Source: Virgibacillus sp. 7505
Lineage (GTDB): Bacteria > Bacillota > Bacilli > Bacillales > Amphibacillaceae
NCBI RefSeq assembly: GCF_002272135.1
Contig: NZ_NPBF01000021.1
Coordinates: forward strand, 1-64,000
Direction: 5' to 3'
Length of the DNA: 64,000 nt
How positions within the stretch are numbered: position 1 is the first letter of the stretch; each line of letters opens with the position of its first letter. The notes beneath the pieces are model-generated. The model was not told where the DNA came from. It ran no database searches and was given only the letters and a program-made list of their open reading frames with translations. Below are positions 8,029-16,978 of this stretch, piece after piece. A program made the position numbers and the translations under genes.

Positions 8029-9432
8029 GTGGGAAAGCAAATCATTTTGAATGCATTTGATATGAATAGTGCGATGCATAACTCGCATGGGTTATGGAAG
8101 CACCCAGAGAGTAAGCGGCATCGTCAGTACAAGAATCTGAATTATTGGATCGATCTTGCGAAGTTACTCGAACGCGGTAAAATCGATGCAATCTTCTTTG
8201 CCGATGTACTGGGAATATATGATGTTTACCGGAATAGTAAAGCTCCTTCTATCCGGGATGGCCTGCAGGTCCCCCTGAATGATCCAGCGCTATTGATTTC
8301 TGCAATGGCAAGTGTAACCGAGAATTTGGGTTTCGCAGTTACAGTAAGTACTACATATGAACCGCCATTTGGGAATGCACGACGTTTTTCCACCCTGGAT
8401 CATTTGACGAAGGGCAGAGTTGCTTGGAATGTTGTGACGTCATATCTTCCGAACGCTGCGCGGAATTTTGGTTTGACCGAAATGATCAAGCATGATGAGC
8501 GGTATGAGATTGCGGATGAATTCCTGGAGGTTTCATATAAGCTTTGGGAAAGCAGCTGGGAGGAGGATGCAGTGGTTGAGGATCTGCAAAACCAAGTATT
8601 GGTGAATCCTGAAAAAGTACATGAAATCAATCATGAAGGCCATTACTTCCAGGTAGAGGGACCGCATTTGAGTGAGCCTTCCCCGCAGCGGACACCTGTG
8701 ATTTATCAAGCGGGTACATCCGAACGTGGACGGGAATTTGCTTCCAAGCATGCAGAATGTGTTTTCGTTGGAGGGCCCACGCCTGAGCGTATCCGTCACT
8801 ACGCAGAGGATATAAGGGAGAGGGCTGCTAAGCATGGGCGAAATCCAGATCACATTAAGATTTTCTCTTTCCTGAGTGTCATCGTAGCGGAAACCACAGA
8901 AGAGGCGCAGCAAAAGTATCAGGAATATGCAAGTCATTGGAGTCCGGATGCTGCCAAGGCGCAATTTGGTGCAAGCGGCTATGACATTTCCGAATATGAG
9001 GAAAAGGATCCTGAAGAGCCGTTTTCTTATGGTAAAACGACAGAAGGCGGCCACTATAAAGCAGCCTCATTGACAAAGGATGCAGCCAAGCAGCTGACAG
9101 TCGGCGAAGCATTGAAGCGGTTTGATACACCTGACAAAAGCTTGATAGTCGGGAATCCAGAAGAGGTGGCAGATAGCATCCAGCACCAATTCGAAGAATC
9201 TGGAGTCGACGGTTTTAATTTGAACCACCTTGTTACCCCGGGGGATTTGGAGTCATTTGTTGACCTGGTAATCCCGATCCTGCAAGAAAGGGGACTTTAT
9301 AAACAGTCCTACAAATCAGGCACATTGAGAGAAAAATTATTTGACTATGAATCAAGCAGACTACCGGCTGGGCATCCTGCAACTAAGTTTCGACAGCTGA
9401 AAATACCGACAGGAGAGGGAGATGAAAGGTGA
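8029..9432 (+). CDS. LLM class flavin-dependent monooxygenase (NtaA/SnaA/DszA type)
   Basis: 467-residue bacterial luciferase-like monooxygenase. Family marks include ILNAFDMNSAMHNSHGLWKHP at the N-terminus, EPPFGNARRFSTLDHLTKGRVAWNVVTS, and a C-terminal GFNL segment. Members use reduced FMN from a partner reductase and oxygen to attack sulfones, sulfonates or chelators such as nitrilotriacetate. The start is GTG 8029 with GGAGGG at 8017-8022; earlier in-frame codons fall in the riboswitch. It is the first gene of an operon with MetN-MetI-MetQ (overlap of four bases with metN). S-box control indicates sulfur scavenging. No flavin reductase is encoded nearby. Confidence 0.9.
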   Translation: MGKQIILNAFDMNSAMHNSHGLWKHPESKRHRQYKNLNYWIDLAKLLERGKIDAIFFADVLGIYDVYRNSKAPSIRDGLQVPLNDPALLISAMASVTENLGFAVTVSTTYEPPFGNARRFSTLDHLTKGRVAWNVVTSYLPNAARNFGLTEMIKHDERYEIADEFLEVSYKLWESSWEEDAVVEDLQNQVLVNPEKVHEINHEGHYFQVEGPHLSEPSPQRTPVIYQAGTSERGREFASKHAECVFVGGPTPERIRHYAEDIRERAAKHGRNPDHIKIFSFLSVIVAETTEEAQQKYQEYASHWSPDAAKAQFGASGYDISEYEEKDPEEPFSYGKTTEGGHYKAASLTKDAAKQLTVGEALKRFDTPDKSLIVGNPEEVADSIQHQFEESGVDGFNLNHLVTPGDLESFVDLVIPILQERGLYKQSYKSGTLREKLFDYESSRLPAGHPATKFRQLKIPTGEGDER

Positions 9433-10460
9433 TAAAACTGGAGAACATCACAAAGAAATACAGCAGCAAGGGAAAGGAGATCATTGGCGTTGACGATGTG
9501 ACACTAACCGTTGAAGCTGGTGAAGTGTTTGGAATAGTTGGATACAGCGGAGCGGGCAAGAGTACCTTGCTGCGCTGCATCAACCTATTGGAAAAGCCAA
9601 CGTCTGGCAAAGTCTTTGTTGATGGAGTTGATTTGCAGGAGCTGTCGCCAAAGAATCTGCGAAAAGCAAGACAGTCGATCGGTATGATTTTTCAAGGCTT
9701 TCATCTAGTCTCCTCAAAAACGGTATTTGAGAATGTGGCATTTGCATTACGAGCTGCAGGAGCAGATAAAAAACAAATAAAGCAGCGAGTGGATGAGCTG
9801 CTTGCCTTGGTGGGGTTAGAGGATCGGAAACATCAGTATCCAGCACAGCTTAGCGGCGGTCAGAAGCAGCGGGTCAGTATTGCACGGGCACTTGCGAATC
9901 AGCCAATGATCCTTTTATGTGACGAAGCTACTTCTGCCTTGGACCCTGGTACGACAAAATCAATTTTGGCTTTGCTGAAGAAGATAAATAAAGAACTGGG
10001 TCTGACAATCGTTGTCATCACGCACGAAATGGAGGTTGTAAAGGAGATTTGCAGCCGCTGTGCAGTGATGCAAGATGGGAAAGTGGTAGAGCATGGTCCA
10101 ACTTATGATATTTTCTCCGATCCTGCTAATCCTCTGACAGTATCGTTTATCCAGACTGTACTTAGTTTTGATCTCCCTGAAGAATTATTGGGAGAGATAA
10201 ATGGAAAGCTGGTCAGGCTGCAATTCAAAGGCAGCATTGCTGCCGATGCTGTTGTATCGGATATGCTCCAGGCTTTTCCGATCCGCGGCAATATACTGCA
10301 CGGCAAAGTAGAGTACATCCAAAGCAAGCCGTTAGGAATTTTTGTGATGGAATTGAACGGAAATGAAGCAGAAGTAAATAAAGCAATTGCTTATCTGAGA
10401 GATAAAGTAAGCAAGGTGGAGGTGTTTGATGATGGATCGCGTAATCGCCATCTTGCCTGA
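9429..10460 (+). CDS. metN: Methionine-type ABC transporter ATP-binding protein MetN
   Basis: 343-residue ATPase that powers the D/L-methionine-type importer. Walker A is GYSGAGKST near residue 38, the signature LSGGQKQR near 140 and Walker B LLCDEATSALD near 160. The last about 90 residues (from about 255) form the NIL/ACT-like regulatory domain that binds methionine in MetN. The GTG start overlaps the end of the monooxygenase gene. It precedes metI, which it overlaps, and metQ. The linkage to an LLM monooxygenase suggests the imported compound may be an organosulfur substrate rather than methionine only. Confidence 0.93.
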   Translation: MIKLENITKKYSSKGKEIIGVDDVTLTVEAGEVFGIVGYSGAGKSTLLRCINLLEKPTSGKVFVDGVDLQELSPKNLRKARQSIGMIFQGFHLVSSKTVFENVAFALRAAGADKKQIKQRVDELLALVGLEDRKHQYPAQLSGGQKQRVSIARALANQPMILLCDEATSALDPGTTKSILALLKKINKELGLTIVVITHEMEVVKEICSRCAVMQDGKVVEHGPTYDIFSDPANPLTVSFIQTVLSFDLPEELLGEINGKLVRLQFKGSIAADAVVSDMLQAFPIRGNILHGKVEYIQSKPLGIFVMELNGNEAEVNKAIAYLRDKVSKVEVFDDGSRNRHLA

Positions 10461-11091
10461 ATTGAACCAAGCATTTCTTGAAACGCTTCTAATGGTTTCC
10501 ATCGCTTTGGCTGTGGCGATCTTGATTGGGCTGCCATTTGGAATTCTATTATTTGTAACAGACCGAGGCTTGTTTTTAGAAAATGTGGTGGTAAAAAGAA
10601 TAGCCGGACTAATTATCAATCTCATTCGATCGGTTCCTTTTGTTATTCTGCTTGTCTTCTTACTGCCTTTCACACAATTTCTGCTCAACACGACGATCGG
10701 CCCTTTAGCTGCTTCTGTCTCTTTATCTGTTGCAGCTATCCCGTTTTATGCGAGAATAGTTGAATCTTCAGCCAGGGATATAGACAAGGGTGTGATTGAA
10801 GCAGCTATTGCTGTAGGTGCATCTCCGTGGATGATTATCAGAAGTATCATCCTTCCGGAAGTAAAGCCCGGCTTAATCACAGGACTAACCATTACAGCTA
10901 TCAGTCTTATTGGATATTCTGCTATGGCAGGTACAATAGGCGGAGGCGGGATCGGAGATTTGGCAATACGGTATGGGTACTACAGATACGATAATACAAT
11001 CATGTTCACTACAGTTATCGTACTGATAGTACTCGTCCAAGTTGTTCAATACTTAGGTGATCTTATAGCACGAGTTGTATCAAAAAGATGA
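10429..11091 (+). CDS. metI: Methionine-type ABC transporter permease MetI (MetP)
   Basis: 220-residue inner membrane protein with five to six transmembrane helices and the EAA loop EAAIAVGASPWMIIRSIILPEV, which docks on MetN. The length is standard for MetI. The N-terminus overlaps the end of metN by about 32 bases, and AAGGTGGAGG (10413-10422) favours ATG 10429; ATG 10432 and TTG 10426 are close alternatives. It is translated with its operon partners under the SAM riboswitch. Confidence 0.93.
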   Translation: MMDRVIAILPELNQAFLETLLMVSIALAVAILIGLPFGILLFVTDRGLFLENVVVKRIAGLIINLIRSVPFVILLVFLLPFTQFLLNTTIGPLAASVSLSVAAIPFYARIVESSARDIDKGVIEAAIAVGASPWMIIRSIILPEVKPGLITGLTITAISLIGYSAMAGTIGGGGIGDLAIRYGYYRYDNTIMFTTVIVLIVLVQVVQYLGDLIARVVSKR

Positions 11092-11110
11092 ACTATGAGG
11101 AGGAACGAAA

Positions 11111-11923
11111 ATGAAAAAAGCTATTTTATTGTTATTTGCCGCCGTGTTCATCACAGTCTTAGCTGGCTGCGGTTCCGGAGAAAGCAGTGCCTCATCTGAT
11201 AAAAAGATCGTCCTAGGTGCAACAATTCCGTATAGCGACATGCTTGAAAAAGGCGTAAAACCGTATCTGGAGGATAAAGGATATACAGTGGAAGTAAAGG
11301 AGTTCAATGATTATGTGCAGCCGAACAAATCGTTGGAAACCGGTTCACTGGACGCCAATTTATTTCAGCATAAAGTATATATGGACGCTTTCGCCGAGGA
11401 GAACAACATGGAGCTGACCGGCGTAATAACAGTTCCAACAGCACCTATCGGTATTTATTCAAATGAATTCAAGTCACTGGATGAAATAAAAGATGGAAGC
11501 ACCGTCGCACTCGCTAATGATCCGACTAATCTTGGTCGTGGACTGACCGTCCTAAGAGATAATGGTCTTATTGAAATCGATGAAAATGCTGATCCATTGC
11601 GGGTCACAGAGAAAGACGTGATAAGCAATCCGAAGAATTTAAAATTTGAACCAGTAGAAGCTGCACAGCTGCCGCGGACATTGGAATCCGTTGATTTGGC
11701 TGCTATTAATGGAAACTTCGCTATATCAGCTGGCATCGATTTAGCAACAGCACTCGCACTTGACGAATTGCCGGAGGACATTCAGAACCGCGTAGTTGTA
11801 TCTACAGAAAATAAAGATGAGCAATTTGTTCAGGATATAAAGGAAGCGGTGGAGTCAGAGGAGTTTGCTAAGGTGATTGAGGAAGAATTCAAAGAATTTC
11901 ATAAGCCGGAGTGGATGAAATGA
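11111..11923 (+). CDS. metQ: Methionine-type substrate-binding lipoprotein MetQ
   Basis: 270-residue NLPA-family lipoprotein. The signal peptide ends in the lipobox LAGC (Cys20), followed by a Ser-rich linker. The mature part has typical MetQ features: KIVLGATIPYSDMLE, NKSLETGSLDANLFQH, NDPTNLGRGL and INGNFAISAG. It is anchored on the outer face of the membrane and delivers ligand to MetI/MetN. A good AGGAGG precedes the ATG and a terminator follows at 11932. Whether the ligand is methionine, methionine sulfoxide or another organosulfur compound is open. Confidence 0.93.
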   Translation: MKKAILLLFAAVFITVLAGCGSGESSASSDKKIVLGATIPYSDMLEKGVKPYLEDKGYTVEVKEFNDYVQPNKSLETGSLDANLFQHKVYMDAFAEENNMELTGVITVPTAPIGIYSNEFKSLDEIKDGSTVALANDPTNLGRGLTVLRDNGLIEIDENADPLRVTEKDVISNPKNLKFEPVEAAQLPRTLESVDLAAINGNFAISAGIDLATALALDELPEDIQNRVVVSTENKDEQFVQDIKEAVESEEFAKVIEEEFKEFHKPEWMK

Positions 11924-11931
11924 TATACGGA

Positions 11932-11960
11932 AAGAGAAGGATATTCCTTCTCTTTTTTTG
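11932..11960 (+). terminator. Terminator after metQ
   Basis: A 10-bp stem AAGAGAAGGA/TCCTTCTCTT with a three-base loop is followed by TTTTTTTG. It ends the S-box operon. Confidence 0.9.
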
Positions 11961-12026
11961 TGCTTAATAGATGTAGCTTAAAGAAATTGCTCATGATACG
12001 GGTACCATATTTCGCAGACATAGCAG

Positions 12027-12044
12027 ACTTACTTAAGTGTAAGT
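12027..12044. promoter_or_regulatory. Candidate operator before the two-component system
   Basis: Imperfect palindrome ACTTAC-TTAAGT-GTAAGT located about 110 bases before the kinase start. LuxR-type response regulators bind such inverted repeats. The assignment to the downstream regulator is a guess. Confidence 0.25.
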
Positions 12045-12151
12045 ACACGAAAGTAAAAGTAGAAAACTCTAGAGTGAAATGCCCGAACGGGAAAGACAGA
12101 ACATCCTAGAATGGTGCATACTATTCTTAAGGATATCTTTAGGAGAAAAAA

Positions 12152-13348
12152 ATGGACAATCATGTGTACACTCAAAACAATATAAAACAAGAAAACAATA
12201 ATATGGTCGCAGCAAGGATACCAGGATTAATTTGGATCTTTGTTACTTTTACTGCTTCTTTAATTATACAAATTGTATCGGGAAGTTCTGTTTTGCATTG
12301 CACTTCATTTAGTTTGCTGATCATTATGTTTAGTACGTTATATTGGTTTTCAAACAGGTTCCTGCCGAGAAGAGCTTGGATGTATTTTGTTGTCCAAGGA
12401 TTAATTGTGTATGGAAGCGCCTTTTTAATGTACAACGTTTCGGTAACAATTATTGCATTGTTTCCCTTACTCCTAGGTCAGCTAGTTGGGATGGTCGGTA
12501 GAAACAGGCTCGCTTTCTTTGTCATTTTAGCTGGTCTATCTATTATTGCTTCAGTCATTATTATCCCAAAAGAAAGTTTGTTTACCTACTTTGTTATCGT
12601 TATCCCTGCTACTTTAATAATTGTTGCCTATGCTGCAATCTTCTTCAAACAGGTAAATGCAAGAATAAGAACACAACAAATACTGCAGGAACTGGAAGAG
12701 GCACATCACCAAGTAGAGAATCTAACGCTGTATAGTGAACGGCAGCGGATGGCACGTGATTTGCATGATACGCTGGCACAAGGGATTGCTGGTATAAAAA
12801 TGCAGCTCGAGGCAATCAATGTCCACCTTTCTAATGGAAATCATGAGCGTGCGCAGCAAATAGCGCAGCTTGCTATGAAAGGTGCCAGCTCCGTATTGGC
12901 AGATTCCCGGATTGTCATTGATGACTTACGTTTACACGAAGAAAATATCGACTTAGAGTACATCCTGCGCGAAAATACACAGCAGTTTACAACTGCAACA
13001 AGCATACCATGCAGTTTGAATTATACAGTCGTGCAATCTCTATCGCCGAAAATTACTGAGCATCTTTCCAAAATCGTTAGTGAATGTCTGTTGAATATCG
13101 CACGTTATAGCAAGGCAAGCGAAGCTTCTGTCTCTATTACAGGCACTTTGGATAATCTTATCCGTTTGGAAGTGGAGGATAATGGTGTTGGCTTTGATGC
13201 AGAAGAAATCTCAAATAAGCAAGGGCATTACGGCTTAATTGGTATGAAGGAACGTGTAAGGATTTTAGGCGGAGAGATCCACATTAGCAGCACATTGGGA
13301 GAAGGTACAACAGTGACAGTCAGTATTCCGGAGAAGGGAGAGGATTAA
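12152..13348 (+). CDS. Sensor histidine kinase, HisKA_3 type (YdfH-like)
   Basis: 398-residue membrane kinase. Six hydrophobic segments (about 22-165) lead to a short coiled coil (QILQELEEAHHQVENL) and the HisKA_3 domain with phosphoacceptor His205 in RMARDLHDTLAQG. The HATPase domain ends with EDNGVGFD and GLIGMKERV. There is no large extracellular loop, so it senses within or at the membrane (LiaS/DesK-like). The response regulator follows with no gap, and an MMPL exporter comes next, the same order as B. subtilis ydfH-ydfI-ydfJ. It probably controls that exporter. Confidence 0.9.
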   Translation: MDNHVYTQNNIKQENNNMVAARIPGLIWIFVTFTASLIIQIVSGSSVLHCTSFSLLIIMFSTLYWFSNRFLPRRAWMYFVVQGLIVYGSAFLMYNVSVTIIALFPLLLGQLVGMVGRNRLAFFVILAGLSIIASVIIIPKESLFTYFVIVIPATLIIVAYAAIFFKQVNARIRTQQILQELEEAHHQVENLTLYSERQRMARDLHDTLAQGIAGIKMQLEAINVHLSNGNHERAQQIAQLAMKGASSVLADSRIVIDDLRLHEENIDLEYILRENTQQFTTATSIPCSLNYTVVQSLSPKITEHLSKIVSECLLNIARYSKASEASVSITGTLDNLIRLEVEDNGVGFDAEEISNKQGHYGLIGMKERVRILGGEIHISSTLGEGTTVTVSIPEKGED

Positions 13349-14002
13349 ATGACGTATAAAGTGCTTATCGCAGATGACCATGTAGTCGTAAGAGAAGGTC
13401 TGAAATTGCTTATAGAAACAAATGAAGATTATAAAACCATAGGCGAAGCCGGACATGGGGCAGAAGCAATCCAGCTTGTAAATGATCTAGAACCCGATAT
13501 AATATTGATGGATTTGTACATGCCTGTCATGAGCGGCATGGAAGCAATTCGTAAGCTATCTGTTACGCATCCTAAGCTGCCTATTATCATTCTCACAACT
13601 TATAATGAAGACCAATTGCTGGCAGAAGGATTTGCTTTAGGTGCAAAAGGTTATCTCCTGAAAGATACCAGTCTCCAATCTTTGTTTCATTCTATGGATG
13701 CTGCTATGAATGGGGAGACCCTCATAGGAGAGGACATGATGAAGAGAATCCGGGATTATCAGGAAAAAAGGCAACAAATTAAAGAAAAAGTCCAGCTCTC
13801 CCGAATGGAAATCATCATTCTTCAAGCGGTTGCCAGAGGGACGACGAGCAAGGATATTGCTTTTGATATGGGTGTTTCGGAAAGGACAGTAAAATCAAGG
13901 CTAACAGCTATCTTTAATAAATTGGGTGTGGATTCCCGAACGGAAGCGGTTGCTGTAGCCATTGAATCAGGTCTGATTCACCTTAACTATAATAAATTAT
14001 AG
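13349..14002 (+). CDS. NarL/LuxR family response regulator (YdfI-like)
   Basis: 217-residue regulator. The receiver domain (1-120) has phosphoacceptor Asp55 in ILMDLYMPV and the acidic pair DD at 9-10; the conserved Lys is in AKGYLLKD. The C-terminal LuxR-type helix-turn-helix (about 150-210) reads MGVSERTVKSRLTAIFNKLG. The start directly follows the kinase stop. It is expected to bind near its own operon and the MMPL gene 105 bases downstream. Confidence 0.92.
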   Translation: MTYKVLIADDHVVVREGLKLLIETNEDYKTIGEAGHGAEAIQLVNDLEPDIILMDLYMPVMSGMEAIRKLSVTHPKLPIIILTTYNEDQLLAEGFALGAKGYLLKDTSLQSLFHSMDAAMNGETLIGEDMMKRIRDYQEKRQQIKEKVQLSRMEIIILQAVARGTTSKDIAFDMGVSERTVKSRLTAIFNKLGVDSRTEAVAVAIESGLIHLNYNKL

Positions 14003-14011
14003 GTTCTATAA

Positions 14012-14042
14012 AAACGTACTGCCCAAACGTACGTTTTTTTTA
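14012..14042 (+). terminator. Terminator or attenuator between regulator and MMPL exporter
   Basis: An 8-bp stem AAACGTAC/GTACGTTT with a nine-base loop is followed by a T-run. It separates the two-component genes from the exporter, which therefore probably has its own promoter or depends on readthrough. Confidence 0.75.
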
Positions 14043-14107
14043 TTTGCGCTCCCTTTAATATGAATGGGGTAAGATTTTCAGGTTCTAAAATCAGAAGGGA
14101 GATTTTT

Positions 14108-16270
14108 ATGTCAACATTGTTATATAGATTAGGAAAATGGAGTGCATTCCATAAAAAGACTGTTCTTGCAGGATGGGTTGCCTTCATTGCGATCATCTTT
14201 ATTTCTGCTTTTCTTTTAAAGCCGTCTTTTTCGGGTGATATGAGTATACCGGGAACACCGTCCGAGGAAGCAAATGCTTTATTGCAGGATGAATTTCCAA
14301 GTGGATCGGATGCTGCGTCGCTAAGGATTGTGTTTGGTGCAGAGGGTAACGAGAGTTTAACATCTGAACCATCACAGCAAACAATCAGCGACGTGCTTGA
14401 TAAGATAATGGAAGATGACGAAGTAGCATCTGCAGCAAATCCATTTGAAGCACAGACTGTAAGTGCAGATGGAAGTGTTGCTTATGCTGATATCACATAT
14501 AAAGAAGCTGCTGCCGATGTTCCGGAATCTTCGTTGGAACATGCTGAAAAAAGTATTGAAATTGCTGAAAACGAAGGAATACAAGTTGCAATGAAAGGCG
14601 ATATCATACCGTCTGAAGTAGAAATCGGAGGTATATCCGAGGTGATTGGTATCGTAATGGCCTTCATTGTATTGAGCATCACCTTTGCATCGTTTGTCAT
14701 AGCTGGATTACCGATATTGAACGCATTACTTGGTTTGGTTGCCAGCATTGGAGTAACGCTGATTGGTACAAGCATGTTCGACATTACATCATTCAGTTTG
14801 TCTCTCTCCGTTATGATCGGCTTAGCTGTTGGAATAGATTATGCGCTGTTCATCTTCTCTAAACATAGGCAGCAGGTAAGGGAAGGGATGGAGGTTAACG
14901 AATCCATCGCAAGGGCTAACGGAACGGCAGGGGGAGCAGTAATATTCGCAGGTCTGACAGTCATTGTTGCCTTATGCGGATTGACTGTAGTAGGTATTCC
15001 GTTCCTTGCAGCAATGGGGATTACAGCTGCAATAAGTGTCCTTTTCGCAGTACTAGTGTCCATTACTGCTGGTCCCGCTGTATTGGCTTTCGTAGGCAGA
15101 AAAATAAAGAAGAAGAATCGTCTGCTAAGTAAATCAGCTAAAATTCAAAAAGGACAAACTGACTCGAACGCCTGGGGACAATTCGTTACAAAGCAGCCTC
15201 TAATAGTTGCGATTCTCAGCATCGTGATTTTGGTAATAATCAGCATCCCGGCTACCGATATGCGGTTGGGCTTGCCTGATGATGGAATGAAAGCAAAAGA
15301 CGATCAGGCACGGCAAGCATACGATTTATTGGCAGATGGATTCGGTGAAGGTTTTAACGGACCTTTAGCTGTCTTGGTTGACGCTTCCGAAACAAGCGGT
15401 GAACAGACAGAACAGTTCCAAAGAGCAACAGAAGAGATTGGTAAATTGGATAATGTAAGCCAAGTAACTCCAGCCATGCCTAACGAAAGCGGAAAGTATG
15501 CAATCGTTAATGTATTACCGGAAACAGGTCCAAATGATAGTGCCACAGCGGACCTGGTTCACGATATAAGAAAGCTTTCTTTGAATGATGGTGGAGAGGA
15601 TATCGAGTTACGAGTTACTGGTCTGACTGCAATCAATATTGATATTGCTGAAAAGTTGAATGATGCAATACCTATTTTTGCTGTGATCATTGTAGGATTT
15701 GCATTTATTTTGCTAATGATAGTATTCCGTTCCTTATTAGTACCGCTTACCGCAGTAGCTGGATTCCTGCTTACTATGACTGCGACATTAGGTTTTTCCG
15801 TATTCATTTTGCAGGAAGGATATTTGAATAGCTTGCTTGGTATTCCGCAAGAGGGGCCAATCCTGGCATTCCTGCCAATCTTGGTTATCGGTATTCTGTT
15901 TGGTTTAGCAATGGATTATCAAGTATTCCTTGTTAGTCGCATGCACGAAGAATATACAATCACCAAGGATCCGGTCAGATCTATTTTAGCAGGTCTAAAG
16001 TATAGTGGCCCTGTCGTAACAGCTGCAGGTTTGATCATGATCTTTGTGTTTGCTGGATTTATCTTTGCGGGAGATACGATGATCAAGTCAATGGGACTTG
16101 CTCTGACATTTGGTGTGTTGTTCGATGCCTTCATCGTTCGCCTGGCACTTATTCCAGCAATAATGAAGCTGATGGGACATGCTGCTTGGTACCTGCCTAA
16201 ATGGCTCGATAAGATAATTCCTGATGTAGATATTGAAGGACATAAGTTGTCTGAAAAACTAAGTGAATAA
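14108..16270 (+). CDS. MMPL family transporter (RND-like, YdfJ type)
   Basis: 720-residue export protein of the MMPL group. There are two repeats, each with one helix, a large extracytoplasmic domain and a five-to-six helix bundle (about 175-350 and 500-690). AGAAGGGA leads to ATG 14108; the upstream in-frame ATG at 14060 has no site. Related proteins export lipids or drugs and YdfJ in B. subtilis is under YdfHI control; the same neighbours are present here. The substrate is unknown. Confidence 0.9.
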   Translation: MSTLLYRLGKWSAFHKKTVLAGWVAFIAIIFISAFLLKPSFSGDMSIPGTPSEEANALLQDEFPSGSDAASLRIVFGAEGNESLTSEPSQQTISDVLDKIMEDDEVASAANPFEAQTVSADGSVAYADITYKEAAADVPESSLEHAEKSIEIAENEGIQVAMKGDIIPSEVEIGGISEVIGIVMAFIVLSITFASFVIAGLPILNALLGLVASIGVTLIGTSMFDITSFSLSLSVMIGLAVGIDYALFIFSKHRQQVREGMEVNESIARANGTAGGAVIFAGLTVIVALCGLTVVGIPFLAAMGITAAISVLFAVLVSITAGPAVLAFVGRKIKKKNRLLSKSAKIQKGQTDSNAWGQFVTKQPLIVAILSIVILVIISIPATDMRLGLPDDGMKAKDDQARQAYDLLADGFGEGFNGPLAVLVDASETSGEQTEQFQRATEEIGKLDNVSQVTPAMPNESGKYAIVNVLPETGPNDSATADLVHDIRKLSLNDGGEDIELRVTGLTAINIDIAEKLNDAIPIFAVIIVGFAFILLMIVFRSLLVPLTAVAGFLLTMTATLGFSVFILQEGYLNSLLGIPQEGPILAFLPILVIGILFGLAMDYQVFLVSRMHEEYTITKDPVRSILAGLKYSGPVVTAAGLIMIFVFAGFIFAGDTMIKSMGLALTFGVLFDAFIVRLALIPAIMKLMGHAAWYLPKWLDKIIPDVDIEGHKLSEKLSE

Positions 16271-16310
16271 AATAAAATGGAATCTGAACGAATTAAGTAA
16301 TATTTTGCTA

Positions 16311-16345
16311 AACAGACCATGCAGATTTACATGGTCTGTTTTCTT
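16311..16345 (+). terminator. Terminator after the MMPL gene
   Basis: A 10-bp stem AACAGACCAT/ATGGTCTGTT with a ten-base loop is followed by TTTCTT. Confidence 0.85.
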
Positions 16346-16426
16346 ATAAAATAAATTTGAGCTGCCCCTTCAATTCCAGTATAGTAACATGTATAGCATT
16401 CGAGATTAGAATAGGTGGAATATCGT

Positions 16427-16849
16427 ATGAATACACCCCATGAATTCATGGATGACTGGCTGGCTCTGGATAATTTACAAATGAAAATAAAGAAGGAATT
16501 GGAAACAGTTCTTCAAAAAGAATACAGTTTATCAATTAGAGAGTTTTATGTATTGTACTATCTATCCAAGGCTCCAGAAAAAAAGCTCCGTTTGCAGCAA
16601 CTGCAGGAATTAATCGGGTTGAGTCAAAGTGCTCTGTCCAGGCTGGTCGGGAATATGGAAGCCGATAGCTGCGGTGCATTGCAAAAACATGTGTGTACGG
16701 ATGACCGCAGAGGTACATATACGCAGATGACAGAGTTAGGGGAGAACAAACTTCAGCGCGGTCTTCAAACATTTCAAGAGGTAATAAGCATAAATTTCGC
16801 TCAAGTGGATTCTGCACACATATTAAAGCAATTATTGCAGAAATTATAG
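16427..16849 (+). CDS. MarR family transcriptional regulator
   Basis: 140-residue winged-helix regulator. The DNA-binding part is at about 35-100, with recognition helix LSQSALSRLVGNME and wing HVCTDDRRGTYTQM; the DDRRG motif is typical of MarR wings. Cys residues in the wing region (SCGALQKHVC) could be redox sensors, as in OhrR/YodB-like proteins, but this is inference. The start is ATG 16427 after AGGTGG. It sits just before the ene-reductase namA, whose promoter carries an ATGCAT repeat that could be its operator. Confidence 0.88.
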   Translation: MNTPHEFMDDWLALDNLQMKIKKELETVLQKEYSLSIREFYVLYYLSKAPEKKLRLQQLQELIGLSQSALSRLVGNMEADSCGALQKHVCTDDRRGTYTQMTELGENKLQRGLQTFQEVISINFAQVDSAHILKQLLQKL

Positions 16850-16862
16850 ACGTAAACAATCA

Positions 16863-16888
16863 AAGTACCTGAAAGGGTGCTTTTTTGT
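16863..16888 (+). terminator. Terminator after marR
   Basis: Short stem AAGTACC with GGTGCTT (one wobble pair) followed by TTTTTTG. Confidence 0.65.
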
Positions 16889-16901
16889 TTATGCCTTTCG
16901 T

Positions 16902-16950
16902 TTGACAGAACTATACTAAAACCGATAAATTAAATGCATGCGTTATGCAT
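16902..16950 (+). promoter_or_regulatory. Probable namA promoter with ATGCAT repeat
   Basis: TTGACA at 16902-16907 is followed after 17 bases by ATAAAT as -35 and -10. Immediately downstream ATGCAT occurs twice, separated by five bases (16934-16950). This places a palindromic site over the transcription start, a usual position for MarR repression. The link to the MarR gene upstream is inference. Confidence 0.5.
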
Positions 16951-16978
16951 ATATTTTATTTGCTAAGGAGTCTTAAAC

